From Gammaproteobacteria bacterium (GTDB lineage Bacteria; Pseudomonadota; Gammaproteobacteria; Pseudomonadales; Azotimanducaceae): a stretch of 35,953 nt of DNA. Below are positions 28,082 through 35,943 of the stretch, piece by piece (within the stretch, counting starts at the first letter, position 1; every line of letters starts with the position of its first letter). Under the pieces are notes generated by a model. It ran no database searches and was not told the DNA's origin. It was given only the letters and a program-made list of their open reading frames with translations. A program made the position numbers and the translations under genes. The stretch is taken from assembly GCA_002689445.1 (NCBI GenBank), contig NZGC01000056.1, positions 1 through 35,953 on the forward strand, given 5' to 3'.

Positions 28082-29748
28082 CGCCTCTGCGGTTATCGGT
28101 TAGACGGTTACTGCGCTTACTACGAATCTTCGTTAAGTATCGTCTAGATCGACTCACGACTCTTGCGCCGCCTTTACCCCTATGGCTGAAAATTCTTCTG
28201 CTGCCGGTACGACTGAAAATGCCCCCTACCAGCGATCTGGGTCGAGATCTGGTCGATGCACTGATCGAATTGGGGCCTGCCTTCATAAAGCTTGGTCAAC
28301 TCTTATCGACTCGTAGAGATCTACTGCCGGAACACCTCGCTGATGAGTTGGCAACCTTACAGGACCAAGTACCTGCATTTGATTGTGACGTTGCAACAAC
28401 TGAGATTGAACAAGCCATCGGACAACCGATCACCGACTGTTTTCAACAATTCGAGAGCCTGCCTCTGGCATCAGCCTCGATCGCCCAGGTGCACGCAGCA
28501 GAATTGCTGGACGGCCGACCCGTTGTGATTAAGCTGCGCCGGCCGAAGATTGAGGACCAGGTAAAACAAGATCTCGACTTGCTCGAGAGCATCGCTGCGG
28601 TGGTTGATCGAACGTTTATCGATGCCAAACGACTGCATTTGAAAGAAGTCATTCGTGACTATCAAATGATCATTCTTGGCGAACTCAACTTTATTCAGGA
28701 GGCCGCTAACGCCACGCGCCTGCGAGATCTGTGGTTACCCCGGGGCAAGTTGTACGTGCCGGAGGTATATTCGCAATTCACTCGAGACAATATCATCGTC
28801 ATGGAGCGAGTCTATGGGATCGGGATTGGCAATCGGAGCCAACTCGTCGACGCACAGGTAGACCTAGAAAAACTTGCGAACCTCGGCGTCGAAATTTTCT
28901 TCACCCAGGTTTTTACCGATAATTTTTTTCACGCCGACATGCATCCCGGCAACATTTTGGTTGATATCACGGATCCGTATAACCCAACTTATATCGCGCT
29001 GGACTGCGCCATTATTGGCTGTCTCACACGTCAAGACCGAGCCTACCTGGGGCGTAATCTGATCGGTTTCTTCAACCAAAATTACCGTGATATTGCTGAA
29101 GCACACGTCGACAGCGGTTGGGTGCCTGCGCACATCGATATTGACGCCTTCGAGGCCGTCATCCGCAAGACCTGCGAGCCTTTGTTTGGTAAAACGATGG
29201 CCGATATCGCTTTTGGGGCGCTCCTCATCGAACTTTTTGGGGCGGCACGACAATTTGAGATGGAGGTACAACCGCAATTGGTCTTGTTACAGAAGACGCT
29301 GCTCAACATCGAAGGGATCGGGCGTCACCTTTATGGCGATCTTGACCTTTGGCAGACCGCCGCACCTTTCATGCGCGCCTGGCGCGCAAAGCGGTTGTCA
29401 CCCCGAGCCTTGTTCAAAGAGTTCACGGAGCTCGCACCAGAACTACTTCAAGAGCTCCCGGATTTGCCGAAAAATTTGTTGCTTGCTGCTCGCCGAGTCG
29501 AGCAACTCAATCAGGCTCAAGTGACGCAAGCTAAAGCCATTTACGAGATCAAACAGAACTTCCATGCTGCGCGACGCGGGCAGCGGCGGCAACACGGCAT
29601 CATCCTCTTGGCTATCTCACTGACAACGCTGCTGGTTTCACAGACCTCGGCTTACGAAACCCCTCTCATCGTCTACGCCGTCTTAGCGGGATTACTCAGT
29701 TATGGCCTAGCGCTTTTGTTTACTTCTAAGGACTCCACCCATGAATAA
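28078..29748 (+). CDS. ubiB: UbiB, ABC1/ADCK-type atypical kinase for ubiquinone synthesis
   Basis: UbiB is a membrane-anchored protein-kinase-like ATPase needed for ubiquinone synthesis. The 556-residue chain shows the UbiB-specific KxGQ motif (K71LGQ) in ALIELGPAFIKLGQ, the Ala-rich loop LASASIAQVHAAEL, a VVIKLRRP lysine, and the catalytic-loop/metal segment (FTDNFFHADMHPGNILVD, then IALDCAIIG). Two C-terminal membrane helices are predicted (about 503-520 and 528-548). Its start overlaps ubiE, and its end overlaps hisI by 8 nt. ALDCAIIG has Cys where many homologues have Phe/Ala (LDFGIIG-like), with the metal-binding Asp kept. Confidence 0.95.
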   Translation: MTPLRLSVRRLLRLLRIFVKYRLDRLTTLAPPLPLWLKILLLPVRLKMPPTSDLGRDLVDALIELGPAFIKLGQLLSTRRDLLPEHLADELATLQDQVPAFDCDVATTEIEQAIGQPITDCFQQFESLPLASASIAQVHAAELLDGRPVVIKLRRPKIEDQVKQDLDLLESIAAVVDRTFIDAKRLHLKEVIRDYQMIILGELNFIQEAANATRLRDLWLPRGKLYVPEVYSQFTRDNIIVMERVYGIGIGNRSQLVDAQVDLEKLANLGVEIFFTQVFTDNFFHADMHPGNILVDITDPYNPTYIALDCAIIGCLTRQDRAYLGRNLIGFFNQNYRDIAEAHVDSGWVPAHIDIDAFEAVIRKTCEPLFGKTMADIAFGALLIELFGAARQFEMEVQPQLVLLQKTLLNIEGIGRHLYGDLDLWQTAAPFMRAWRAKRLSPRALFKEFTELAPELLQELPDLPKNLLLAARRVEQLNQAQVTQAKAIYEIKQNFHAARRGQRRQHGIILLAISLTTLLVSQTSAYETPLIVYAVLAGLLSYGLALLFTSKDSTHE

Positions 29749-30133
29749 TTCGGTCTTTGACGAACTCAAGTTTGATGCTGATGGTTTGTTGCCCGCCATC
29801 GCGGTCGATGATCACTCAGGCGCCGTCTTAATGGTCGCTTGGGTTAATCTCGAAGCGTTTCAAACCAGCATGACCACCGGTTTCGTACATTATTTTTCAA
29901 GATCACGGCAACAGCTCTGGCAAAAAGGTGAATCATCCGGGCACACTCAAGCCATTCAAAGCGTCCATCTGGATTGCGATGGTGATGTGCTATTATTTCG
30001 GGTACACCAAGCGGGTGGAATTGCCTGTCATACTGGGCGAGCAAGTTGCTTTTATCGTCAACTCAAGGATGGTGCTTGGGTAGAAACTCAATCCATCCTT
30101 AAAGATCCTGCGGAGATTTACACTGATGCCTGA
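29741..30133 (+). CDS. hisI: Phosphoribosyl-AMP cyclohydrolase
   Basis: HisI opens the adenine ring of PR-AMP, the third histidine-pathway step. The 130-residue, single-domain protein contains the signature LMVAWVNLEAFQTSMTTG, HYFSRSRQQLWQKGESSGHTQ, LDCDGDVLLFRVHQAGGIACHTGRASCFYR; its Asp and Cys residues bind Mg and Zn. It is separate from hisE, unlike the E. coli hisIE fusion. ATG 29741 has AAGGA 8 nt upstream inside ubiB. The end overlaps hisE by 8 nt, so the two consecutive-step enzymes are coupled. Confidence 0.97.
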   Translation: MNNSVFDELKFDADGLLPAIAVDDHSGAVLMVAWVNLEAFQTSMTTGFVHYFSRSRQQLWQKGESSGHTQAIQSVHLDCDGDVLLFRVHQAGGIACHTGRASCFYRQLKDGAWVETQSILKDPAEIYTDA

Positions 30134-30467
30134 CTCCTTCAGCCAGCTTTTCGGCGTTGTACAAGACCGGCGACAGGCGGATCCAGACACCTCTTATGTC
30201 GCGAAACTTAACCATGCGGGCCTTGATAAAATTCTTGAAAAAATCGGGGAAGAGGCCACCGAAGTCATCATTGCGGCTAAAAACGCAGATCCAGCGGGTG
30301 ACCAATCGGCTCTGGTTGCTGAGCTTGCGGATCTATGGTTTCACACCTTGGTATTGTTGGCGCATAATGGACTCTCACCAGAGGACGTGTTTGCGGAGCT
30401 CGAGCGACGCGCAGGCACCTCGGGTATTGACGAAAAAAAGGCTCGCCCCATCAACGCATCGGAGTAG
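30126..30467 (+). CDS. hisE: Phosphoribosyl-ATP pyrophosphatase
   Basis: HisE hydrolyses PR-ATP to PR-AMP, the step before HisI. The 113-residue protein is an all-alpha MazG-like NTP pyrophosphatase with the metal-binding KILEKIGEEATEVIIAAKN and VAELADLWFHTLVLLAHNGL motifs. It overlaps hisI by 8 nt and is followed by tatA after 3 nt. The placement of hisI-hisE between ubiB and tatABC is a conserved arrangement in Pseudomonas-like genomes. Confidence 0.97.
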   Translation: MPDSFSQLFGVVQDRRQADPDTSYVAKLNHAGLDKILEKIGEEATEVIIAAKNADPAGDQSALVAELADLWFHTLVLLAHNGLSPEDVFAELERRAGTSGIDEKKARPINASE

Positions 30468-30470
30468 ACC

Positions 30471-30677
30471 ATGCCAGGCCCCACAGAACTGATTATTATT
30501 CTCGTCATTGTGCTGATTGTGTTCGGTAGCAAGAAGCTGAAGAACATGGGCAGCGACCTTGGATCAGCGATCCGAGGCTTTCGAACGGCAGTTGCCGATG
30601 ACGACAAGACCAAATCAACTGAGACGACTGAATCCTCCGAGTCGGTTGCGAAGACTCACGATAAAGACCAGCCCTGA
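30471..30677 (+). CDS. tatA: Twin-arginine translocase subunit TatA
   Basis: The 68-residue TatA has a short N-terminal membrane helix ([15 protein letters not shown]), the FGSKKL hinge, and an amphipathic helix ([19 protein letters not shown]). The tail is rich in Lys, Asp, Thr and Ser. TatA oligomerises to let folded twin-arginine substrates cross the inner membrane. GGAG precedes the ATG by about 7 nt. The polar residue early in the helix is Glu6 here. Confidence 0.95.
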   Translation: MPGPTELIIILVIVLIVFGSKKLKNMGSDLGSAIRGFRTAVADDDKTKSTETTESSESVAKTHDKDQP

Positions 30678-30680
30678 TCA

Positions 30681-31028
30681 ATGATCGACATTGGTTTCCC
30701 CGAATTGCTGTTGATTGCCATCGTCAGCTTAGTGGTGATCGGCCCTGAGCAGTTACCGAGCACCCTTCGATCGATCGCCTTGTGGTTTGGCCGATTTAAA
30801 AGAAGTTTTAACGATCTCCGAGCTGAAGTCGAACGCGGCATCGGTGCCGATGACATCAAGCAGCAACTTCACAACGAAGCCATCATGAAAGAAATCGAGA
30901 AATCCAAAGCAGCCATTGCAAGCACGGCTGACGAGGCCCGCAATTTTGCAGCTGAACAAAAGCAGGCCTTTGAGCAGGCAAGCACTCAGAGCGCATCAGA
31001 AAAAAACCCGCATGACGAACCGCGATGA
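30681..31028 (+). CDS. tatB: Twin-arginine translocase subunit TatB
   Basis: The 115-residue TatB begins MIDIGFPELLLIAIVSLVV with the conserved membrane Glu8, then the GPEQLPSTLRSIALWFGRFKR hinge and amphipathic helix. A charged, Ala- and Gln-rich C-terminal helix follows. TatB, with TatC, receives twin-arginine signal peptides. It follows tatA after 3 nt and overlaps tatC by 17 nt. Confidence 0.95.
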   Translation: MIDIGFPELLLIAIVSLVVIGPEQLPSTLRSIALWFGRFKRSFNDLRAEVERGIGADDIKQQLHNEAIMKEIEKSKAAIASTADEARNFAAEQKQAFEQASTQSASEKNPHDEPR

Positions 31029-31764
31029 CCCTACCGGCGAAGACGAAGGTCAACCCTTAGTCGAACACCTCATAGAATTACGCAGTCGACTTCTTAAGAG
31101 TATCGGGGTCGTGGGCGTGATTTTTGTTCCCATGTTCATCTTTGCCAATGAGATTTATGGATTTGTTGCTTCACCCCTACGGGCTTTTTTGCCCGAAGGT
31201 TCCAGCATGATCGCCACCGAGGTTGCTTCGCCTTTTTTAACACCCTTTAAACTGTCTCTAGTGCTCGCAATCTTTGCGGCGATTCCCTTTATTCTTCACC
31301 AGATATGGGCATTTGTAGCCCCTGGGCTTTACGCCAACGAGAAGAGAGTCGCCGGGCCACTGCTGATATCGAGCATCTTTTTGTTCTATCTCGGAATGGC
31401 TTTCGCCTACTTTGTGGTGTTTCCCTTGATCTTCGCCTTCTTCACAGGTATCGCGCCGGAGGGTGTCACCATCATGACCGACATCAATCGCTATTTAGAT
31501 TTCGTATTGAAACTCTTCTTTGCCTTTGGCATTGCTTTTGAAATACCGATAGCAACCGTGCTCCTGGTCTGGACCGGCGCAACCACAACCGAGGCCCTTA
31601 AGGCCAAACGATCATTTGTGATTGTTGGCTGTTTTTTTATCGGGATGCTACTCACACCGCCAGACGTTGTATCGCAAATATTGCTCGCCATTCCAATGTG
31701 GTTGCTGTTCGAAATCGGCATCTTTTTTGGTGATTTTATTGCACCGGCCGAAGAGAGCGAGTAA
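31012..31764 (+). CDS. tatC: Twin-arginine translocase subunit TatC
   Basis: The six-helix receptor for twin-arginine signal peptides. From ATG 31012 it has 250 residues, with the cytoplasmic signature QPLVEHLIELRSRLLKSI at the N-terminus. Membrane segments and loops match the family: FIFANEIYGFVASPLRAFLP, LSLVLAIFAAIPFILHQIWAFVAPGLYANEKR, FAYFVVFPLIFAFF, and FEIPIATVLLVW. A longer frame beginning at 30916 would lie mostly within tatB and add non-family residues. An intrinsic terminator lies 45 nt after the stop, ending the long plus-strand gene run. Confidence 0.96.
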   Translation: MTNRDDPTGEDEGQPLVEHLIELRSRLLKSIGVVGVIFVPMFIFANEIYGFVASPLRAFLPEGSSMIATEVASPFLTPFKLSLVLAIFAAIPFILHQIWAFVAPGLYANEKRVAGPLLISSIFLFYLGMAFAYFVVFPLIFAFFTGIAPEGVTIMTDINRYLDFVLKLFFAFGIAFEIPIATVLLVWTGATTTEALKAKRSFVIVGCFFIGMLLTPPDVVSQILLAIPMWLLFEIGIFFGDFIAPAEESE

Positions 31765-31808
31765 TTGCCAATCACCTATCTTACACCCAATCAACCGTCA
31801 CATTTTTT

Positions 31809-31837
31809 ACAGCCCGGGTTTTTGTAGGCTGTTTTTT
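31809..31837 (+). terminator. Intrinsic terminator after tatC
   Basis: ACAGCC (31809-31814) and GGCTGT (31827-31832) form a perfect 6-bp stem around a 12-nt loop and are followed at once by a T run (31833-31837). This is the expected end of the hslV-to-tatC transcript. Confidence 0.7.
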
Positions 31838-32233
31838 AAGCCATTTTTGACAAGCCCGTGTTGATCGGCTGGTTTTCTTTCGGCGATGTTATGGAGCCAA
31901 CGGGAAGGGGGTACGAAGCTGCGGCTTTCAACCTTGTTGATTCGCCGTTAGGTGTTGGCGGCAGTTAGCAGCCCAAGATTAGGCGCTTCAGAATTCGCTG
32001 CATCAAGACAAGCAATACCCATAAAGGAAGATTGTAGCACCCGTCGGCCAACCATAACCTGAGTCCAGAATAACTTAGAGTCTTCGGAGCACCCGTTTAT
32101 AAGTCGATCAAACATGGAAAAAGGCTCTCCCGGACATCAGTTACTCTTTTTGTCTGAGCAGCCGATAGCAGAGCGTTGCAATGGATAGCAGAGATCAGCA
32201 GGGGGATGTAGAGAGTAAAACAGGACTTACTCG
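31838..32233. other. Gene-free region between tatC and the ABM gene
   Basis: About 400 bp with no credible coding frame on either strand. It holds an inverted repeat GCCAAC/GTTGGC (31896-31901 and 31954-31959), a GATGTTATGGAGC-CAACG stretch (31885-31902) and GTTAGGT (31947-31953) that faintly recall integron recombination sites. It also has a direct repeat GATAGCAGAG (32164-32173 and 32184-32193). A decayed gene is possible but I cannot identify one. Confidence 0.6.
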
Positions 32234-32512
32234 TCAGGCTTCCCGTCTCTTGCAATAAAACCTGATTACATTTTTGCTCACGGCGCCCCACTCACTGACC
32301 TTAATTCTTGCTTGATGCGCATTGAAGGCCTCTTCATCCACAAACTTTTCGAAAACATGAAAAACACCCGGGTCATGGTCATCCTGCGTAACCTCGAATG
32401 CCAAACAACTCTCCTCATCTAAGGTCTGCTCTATATGCGCTTGCAGCTTATACCGAAGGGTCTTTATTTCGTTGGGTGGAACCCTAATATACCCCTCAAG
32501 CACCACGGTCAT
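32234..32512 (-). CDS. Antibiotic-biosynthesis-monooxygenase (ABM) domain protein
   Basis: A 92-residue protein forming one ferredoxin-like ABM domain: EGYIRVPPNEIKTLRYKLQAHIEQTLDEESCLAFEVTQDDHDPGVFHVFEKFVDEEAFNAHQARIKVSEWG. The 'E.f.d.eAf.aHq' pattern is the family signature. ABM proteins include quinol monooxygenases (YgiN), haem oxygenases and uncharacterised stress proteins; the substrate here is unknown. It lies 30 bp after dtd on the same strand and could be the last gene of that unit. Confidence 0.82.
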   Translation of the reverse strand: MTVVLEGYIRVPPNEIKTLRYKLQAHIEQTLDEESCLAFEVTQDDHDPGVFHVFEKFVDEEAFNAHQARIKVSEWGAVSKNVIRFYCKRREA

Positions 32513-32542
32513 AGTAATCCCTGCGAATAAGGGTGGACGGTA

Positions 32543-32980
32543 TTATCTTGCTGACAGCATAAATGTCACTGGGCCTTCATTGATAAGGCTCACCGACATG
32601 GTCGCGCCGAATTGCCCCTGTTGAACGGGCACCAACAATCCAGCTGCTTGAACAAAGTGATCATATAAGCGCTCGGCCAACTCAGGGGACATTGCACTTG
32701 AAAAAGAGGGCCGCAAACCCTTTTGGGTGTCGGCGGCCAACGTGAACTGAGAAACCACCAGCAGACTGCCAGCAATATCCGTAACGCTCAAATTCATGTG
32801 TCCGTCTGAATCTGAAAAGACTCGATATCGAACGATTTTTTGTAATAGCCTATCAGCGACCTCTACAGTGTCCTGCCGCTCCACTCCCAGCAGAACCACC
32901 AGCCCCTGATCAATCGCACCTATCTGATCCCCATCAACAATCACCTCAGCGCTGCTCACTCGCTGGATCAGTGCTTTCAC
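32543..32980 (-). CDS. dtd: D-aminoacyl-tRNA deacylase
   Basis: Dtd hydrolyses D-aminoacyl-tRNAs (and Gly-tRNA-Ala), protecting translation. The 145-residue chain has MKALIQRVSSAEVIVDG, LVVLLGVERQDT, the catalytic SQFTLAAD and the cis-Gly-Pro motif in NEGPVTFML (NDGPVTF/NSGPVTF in many homologues). The start is a GTG that overlaps the stop of the upstream pip-like gene as GTGA, indicating coupling. Confidence 0.96.
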   Translation of the reverse strand: MKALIQRVSSAEVIVDGDQIGAIDQGLVVLLGVERQDTVEVADRLLQKIVRYRVFSDSDGHMNLSVTDIAGSLLVVSQFTLAADTQKGLRPSFSSAMSPELAERLYDHFVQAAGLLVPVQQGQFGATMSVSLINEGPVTFMLSAR

Positions 32981-33948
32981 GAACGTCTCCCGTGTTGCGG
33001 TCGAATTTTTGCAGCGAAAGCCCTCGTTGCACTCACGAGCGCATCGATCATCGCCGCATCATTGACGCCGTGCCCTGCTTCTCTGACAACCATCAATTCT
33101 GCCCCTGGCCAGCGATCTAATAGCTCGCACGCGTTCGACATCGGCGTCAGTACGTCAAAACGGCCCTGAACGATAATACCGGGCAGATCAGCAATCGCCG
33201 CTACCCGGTTCAGCAACTCATCAGGGCTTAAGAAACAGTCATTGATCAGGTAGTGAGTGGCAATAACACATCGAGTCAAGGCTCGCTGCGGCGCACTGAC
33301 ATAATCCAGCAATCGACTATGAGGCCGTAAGTTAGCGCAGCGGGCTTCCCACAGCGACCAAGCTTTCGCAGCTGTCATTCGTTGAATTTCGTTGTTGGAT
33401 TGCATCAACTGCGCATAGGCTTTCAAGGGATCTGATCGGGAAGCGGCGGGTAAGGGTGCAATAAATTCTGCCCAGGCATCAGGAAAAAATCGACTCGCGC
33501 CCTCCTTGTATATCCAGTTAGTGTCAGCGACCCGCCCAAGAAATATACCTCGCAGCATTAGCCCGAGTACGTGCTCGGGATAGCGACAGGCATAGGCCAA
33601 AGCCAAAGCGCTGCCAAACCCACCGCCAAAAACCAGCCACTGCTCAATCGCCAGAAATTCCCTCAACTTCACCAAGTCATCGATCAAATGGGCAAGCGTA
33701 TTGTCGACCAGACTTCCTTGGGGGGTCGATCGACCAGCGCCACGCTGATCGACCAAAACAATGCGATATCGAGCTGGGTCAAAAAATCGACGACTGTCGA
33801 ATTCGCAACCGGCGCCAGGCCCTCCGTGTAAAAACACCACCGGAATTCCGTCCGGGTTACCGCTTTCGTCAACATAAAGTTGATGCACCTCTCCAACCGA
33901 CATCCGATGCCTAGAGTAGGGTTTGATTTCTGGGTAAAGGGGCTGCAT
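32977..33948 (-). CDS. Proline iminopeptidase homologue lacking the catalytic serine
   Basis: The 323-residue alpha/beta-hydrolase matches proline iminopeptidase along its length: oxyanion HGGPG at 41-45, DQRGAGRSTP, LRGIF, GASRFFPDAW, WSLWEA, GRFD (Asp265) and EAGHG (His293). But the nucleophile elbow, normally GGSWGS, reads GGGFGS: Gly110 (codon GGG, 33621-33619) replaces the serine. Glu232 of the Serratia enzyme, a substrate-binding residue as I recall it, aligns with Ala230 (VIATHY against IENHY). The frame is intact, so this is not an obvious pseudogene. It is probably not an active aminopeptidase. It lies 3 nt after typA and overlaps dtd. Confidence 0.88.
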   Translation of the reverse strand: MQPLYPEIKPYSRHRMSVGEVHQLYVDESGNPDGIPVVFLHGGPGAGCEFDSRRFFDPARYRIVLVDQRGAGRSTPQGSLVDNTLAHLIDDLVKLREFLAIEQWLVFGGGFGSALALAYACRYPEHVLGLMLRGIFLGRVADTNWIYKEGASRFFPDAWAEFIAPLPAASRSDPLKAYAQLMQSNNEIQRMTAAKAWSLWEARCANLRPHSRLLDYVSAPQRALTRCVIATHYLINDCFLSPDELLNRVAAIADLPGIIVQGRFDVLTPMSNACELLDRWPGAELMVVREAGHGVNDAAMIDALVSATRAFAAKIRPQHGRRS

Positions 33949-33951
33949 GGC

Positions 33952-35772
33952 TTAGGCTTCGCGCAAGCGGCTCGCTCGTTTGCGCTCATTTTCGGTCAAC
34001 AATTTCTTTCGGATACGAATGTGGTTAGGGGTAATTTCAACTAACTCATCCTCATCAATAAACTCGACGGCCTGCTCTAGGGTAAATTGGACCGGAGGCG
34101 TCAAAACAATGTTTTCATCGGTTCCCGCGGCTCGGATATTGGTCAACTGCTTGCCTTTTATCGGATTAACCGGCAAATCATTACCACGCGAATGCAAACC
34201 CACAATCATGCCTTCATACACCTCTTCGTTGGGGTTAATAAACAGCCGACCGCGAGGTTGCAGATTAAAAAGACTAAAACCCAGGCTCTTGCCACTGACC
34301 ATCGAAACCAGTACGCCATTACGACGCCGGTTGAGATCGAGTCCCAGGTGCTCCCCGTAATGGGAAAACACACTGCTCATGATGCCGCCCCCTGACGTGA
34401 GCGTCATGAACTCTGATCGAAACCCGATTAAACCACGGGTAGGGATGACGAAATCTAGGCGAACCCGACCTTTTGAGTCCGGCACCATATTCGACAAAGT
34501 CCCCTTTCGCTCACCGATCACTTCCATGATCGCGCCTTGATGTTGTTGTTCAACATCAATACTCAGGTTTTCATAGGGCTCCTGAATGACCCCATCAATC
34601 TCTTTGAGTATGACTTCCGGTCGAGAAACCCCCAACTCATATCCTTCTCGACGCATGGTTTCAATGAGAACGCCCAAATGGAGCTCTCCGCGACCAGAAA
34701 CCACAAACTTATCGGCACTGTCCCCAGGCTCAACCCGCAGCGCAACGTTGTATTGTAATTCTAAATCCAAGCGGTCTTTGAGGTTTCGGCTCGTGACAAA
34801 TTTACCGTCGCGGCCTGCAAAAGGAGAGGTATTGACTTGAAAGGTCATAGAAATTGTCGGCTCATCGACAACCAACGGCGGCAGCGCTTCGGGTTGATCA
34901 ACATCACAAACCGTATCAGAAATTTTCAAGCCATCAATTCCACAGATACACACAATATCTCCCGCACTCGCGACCGGAACCTCAACTCGACTGAGACCTT
35001 CAAAGCCCATCACTTGTAATATCTTTGCTTTTTTAGTTTGGCCTTTGGCATCGACTACCGCTACCGCCTGCCCGCGCTTTACTTCACCACGAGAGATACG
35101 TCCTAGACCAATCAACCCAACATAACTGTTGTAGTCCAGCGCACTTATTTGCATTTGCAAAGCGCCCCCAGTGACTACCTTAGGGGCTGGAACATGATTA
35201 ACGATCAGGTCAAGTAGGTGACTCAGGTCATCGCCTAACTCATCTGCGCTGGGACCGGCGACCCCCTGAATCGCTGAACCAACAACCACTGGGAAATCGA
35301 GTTGATCCTCGGTTGCCCCCAATTGATCAAACAACTCGAAGACCTCGTCAACCACCCAATCGGGCCGCGCACCCTCGCGATCAACTTTATTCACCATCAA
35401 AATCGGGTTAAGGTCATTTTCGAAGGCCTTTTTGGTCACAAATCGAGTTTGCGGCATCGGTCCATCAACCGCATCCACCAAAAGCAATACCGAGTCGACC
35501 ATCGACAAGATCCTTTCCACCTCGCCACCAAAATCGGCGTGCCCAGGGGTATCGACTATGTTGATGCGGGTCCCTTTCCAATCCAGCGCTGTATTTTTGG
35601 CAAGAATGGTAATGCCTCGCTCTTTCTCGAGGTCATTGGAGTCCATCAATCGCTCACCACTTTCATCACCTCGCGCCAAGGCACCGGCTTGAGAAAGTAA
35701 CTTGTCGATTAGCGTCGTTTTTCCATGATCGACGTGCGCGATAATCGCAATGTTTCGCATATTTTCTGACAT
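33952..35772 (-). CDS. typA: Ribosome-associated translational GTPase TypA/BipA
   Basis: BipA is an EF-G-like GTPase involved in ribosome assembly and stress adaptation. The 606-residue chain has G1 AHVDHGKT (12-19), the G2 region [10 protein letters not shown]3 [14 protein letters not shown] and G4 NKVD. EF-G-type domains II, III and V follow, with the BipA-specific C-terminal domain ([37 protein letters not shown]) and [16 protein letters not shown] 35772 or ATG 35760 could be the start; neither has a clear Shine-Dalgarno. In E. coli this gene is divergent from glnA. Confidence 0.97.
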   Translation of the reverse strand: MSENMRNIAIIAHVDHGKTTLIDKLLSQAGALARGDESGERLMDSNDLEKERGITILAKNTALDWKGTRINIVDTPGHADFGGEVERILSMVDSVLLLVDAVDGPMPQTRFVTKKAFENDLNPILMVNKVDREGARPDWVVDEVFELFDQLGATEDQLDFPVVVGSAIQGVAGPSADELGDDLSHLLDLIVNHVPAPKVVTGGALQMQISALDYNSYVGLIGLGRISRGEVKRGQAVAVVDAKGQTKKAKILQVMGFEGLSRVEVPVASAGDIVCICGIDGLKISDTVCDVDQPEALPPLVVDEPTISMTFQVNTSPFAGRDGKFVTSRNLKDRLDLELQYNVALRVEPGDSADKFVVSGRGELHLGVLIETMRREGYELGVSRPEVILKEIDGVIQEPYENLSIDVEQQHQGAIMEVIGERKGTLSNMVPDSKGRVRLDFVIPTRGLIGFRSEFMTLTSGGGIMSSVFSHYGEHLGLDLNRRRNGVLVSMVSGKSLGFSLFNLQPRGRLFINPNEEVYEGMIVGLHSRGNDLPVNPIKGKQLTNIRAAGTDENIVLTPPVQFTLEQAVEFIDEDELVEITPNHIRIRKKLLTENERKRASRLREA

Positions 35773-35813
35773 TTAAGACGTATCCAAAGTGGGGGTTTAG
35801 CCGAAGCTGCCGG

Positions 35814-35819
35814 ATTATA
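35814..35819 (-). promoter_or_regulatory. typA promoter -10 box
   Basis: On the minus strand a perfect TATAAT (35819-35814) stands about 42 nt before the typA ATG, without a clear -35. The ten bases TATAATCCGG are identical to those at the mdh promoter. Confidence 0.5.
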
Positions 35820-35926
35820 CTGAATTCCTCGGACTGTGCGACTATTCTTCGCTGGCTCGAGGCCTACACCGGGCAAGACATTGGGTCCGAGACATCTGGT
35901 GGTCTAGGCGGCACGCTCAGCACTTG

Positions 35927-35943
35927 TGCTCTATAGTGGTGCA
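35927..35943 (+). promoter_or_regulatory. NtrC-like binding site, probably for glnA off the right edge
   Basis: TGCTCTATAGTGGTGCA fits the NtrC consensus TGCACYRNNNNGGTGCA with one mismatch (T for A at position 4). It lies upstream of typA on the side where glnA is divergent in E. coli. The sigma54 promoter and gene would lie beyond the window. Known from consensus memory, not a database search. Confidence 0.5.

Noticed and set aside
28078-29748. UbiB as a toxin, phage or resistance kinase
   Set aside because: The KxGQ motif, two C-terminal helices and position after ubiE identify it as the housekeeping ubiquinone kinase-like protein.
32164-32193. GATAGCAGAG direct repeat as a CRISPR or iteron array
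   Set aside because: Only two 10-bp copies with a 20-bp period; no third copy, no cas genes, no replication genes.
32097-32291. 64-codon minus-strand frame after the ABM gene as a pseudogene
   Set aside because: No similarity to any family I recognise; its upstream end simply overlaps the ABM gene in another frame.
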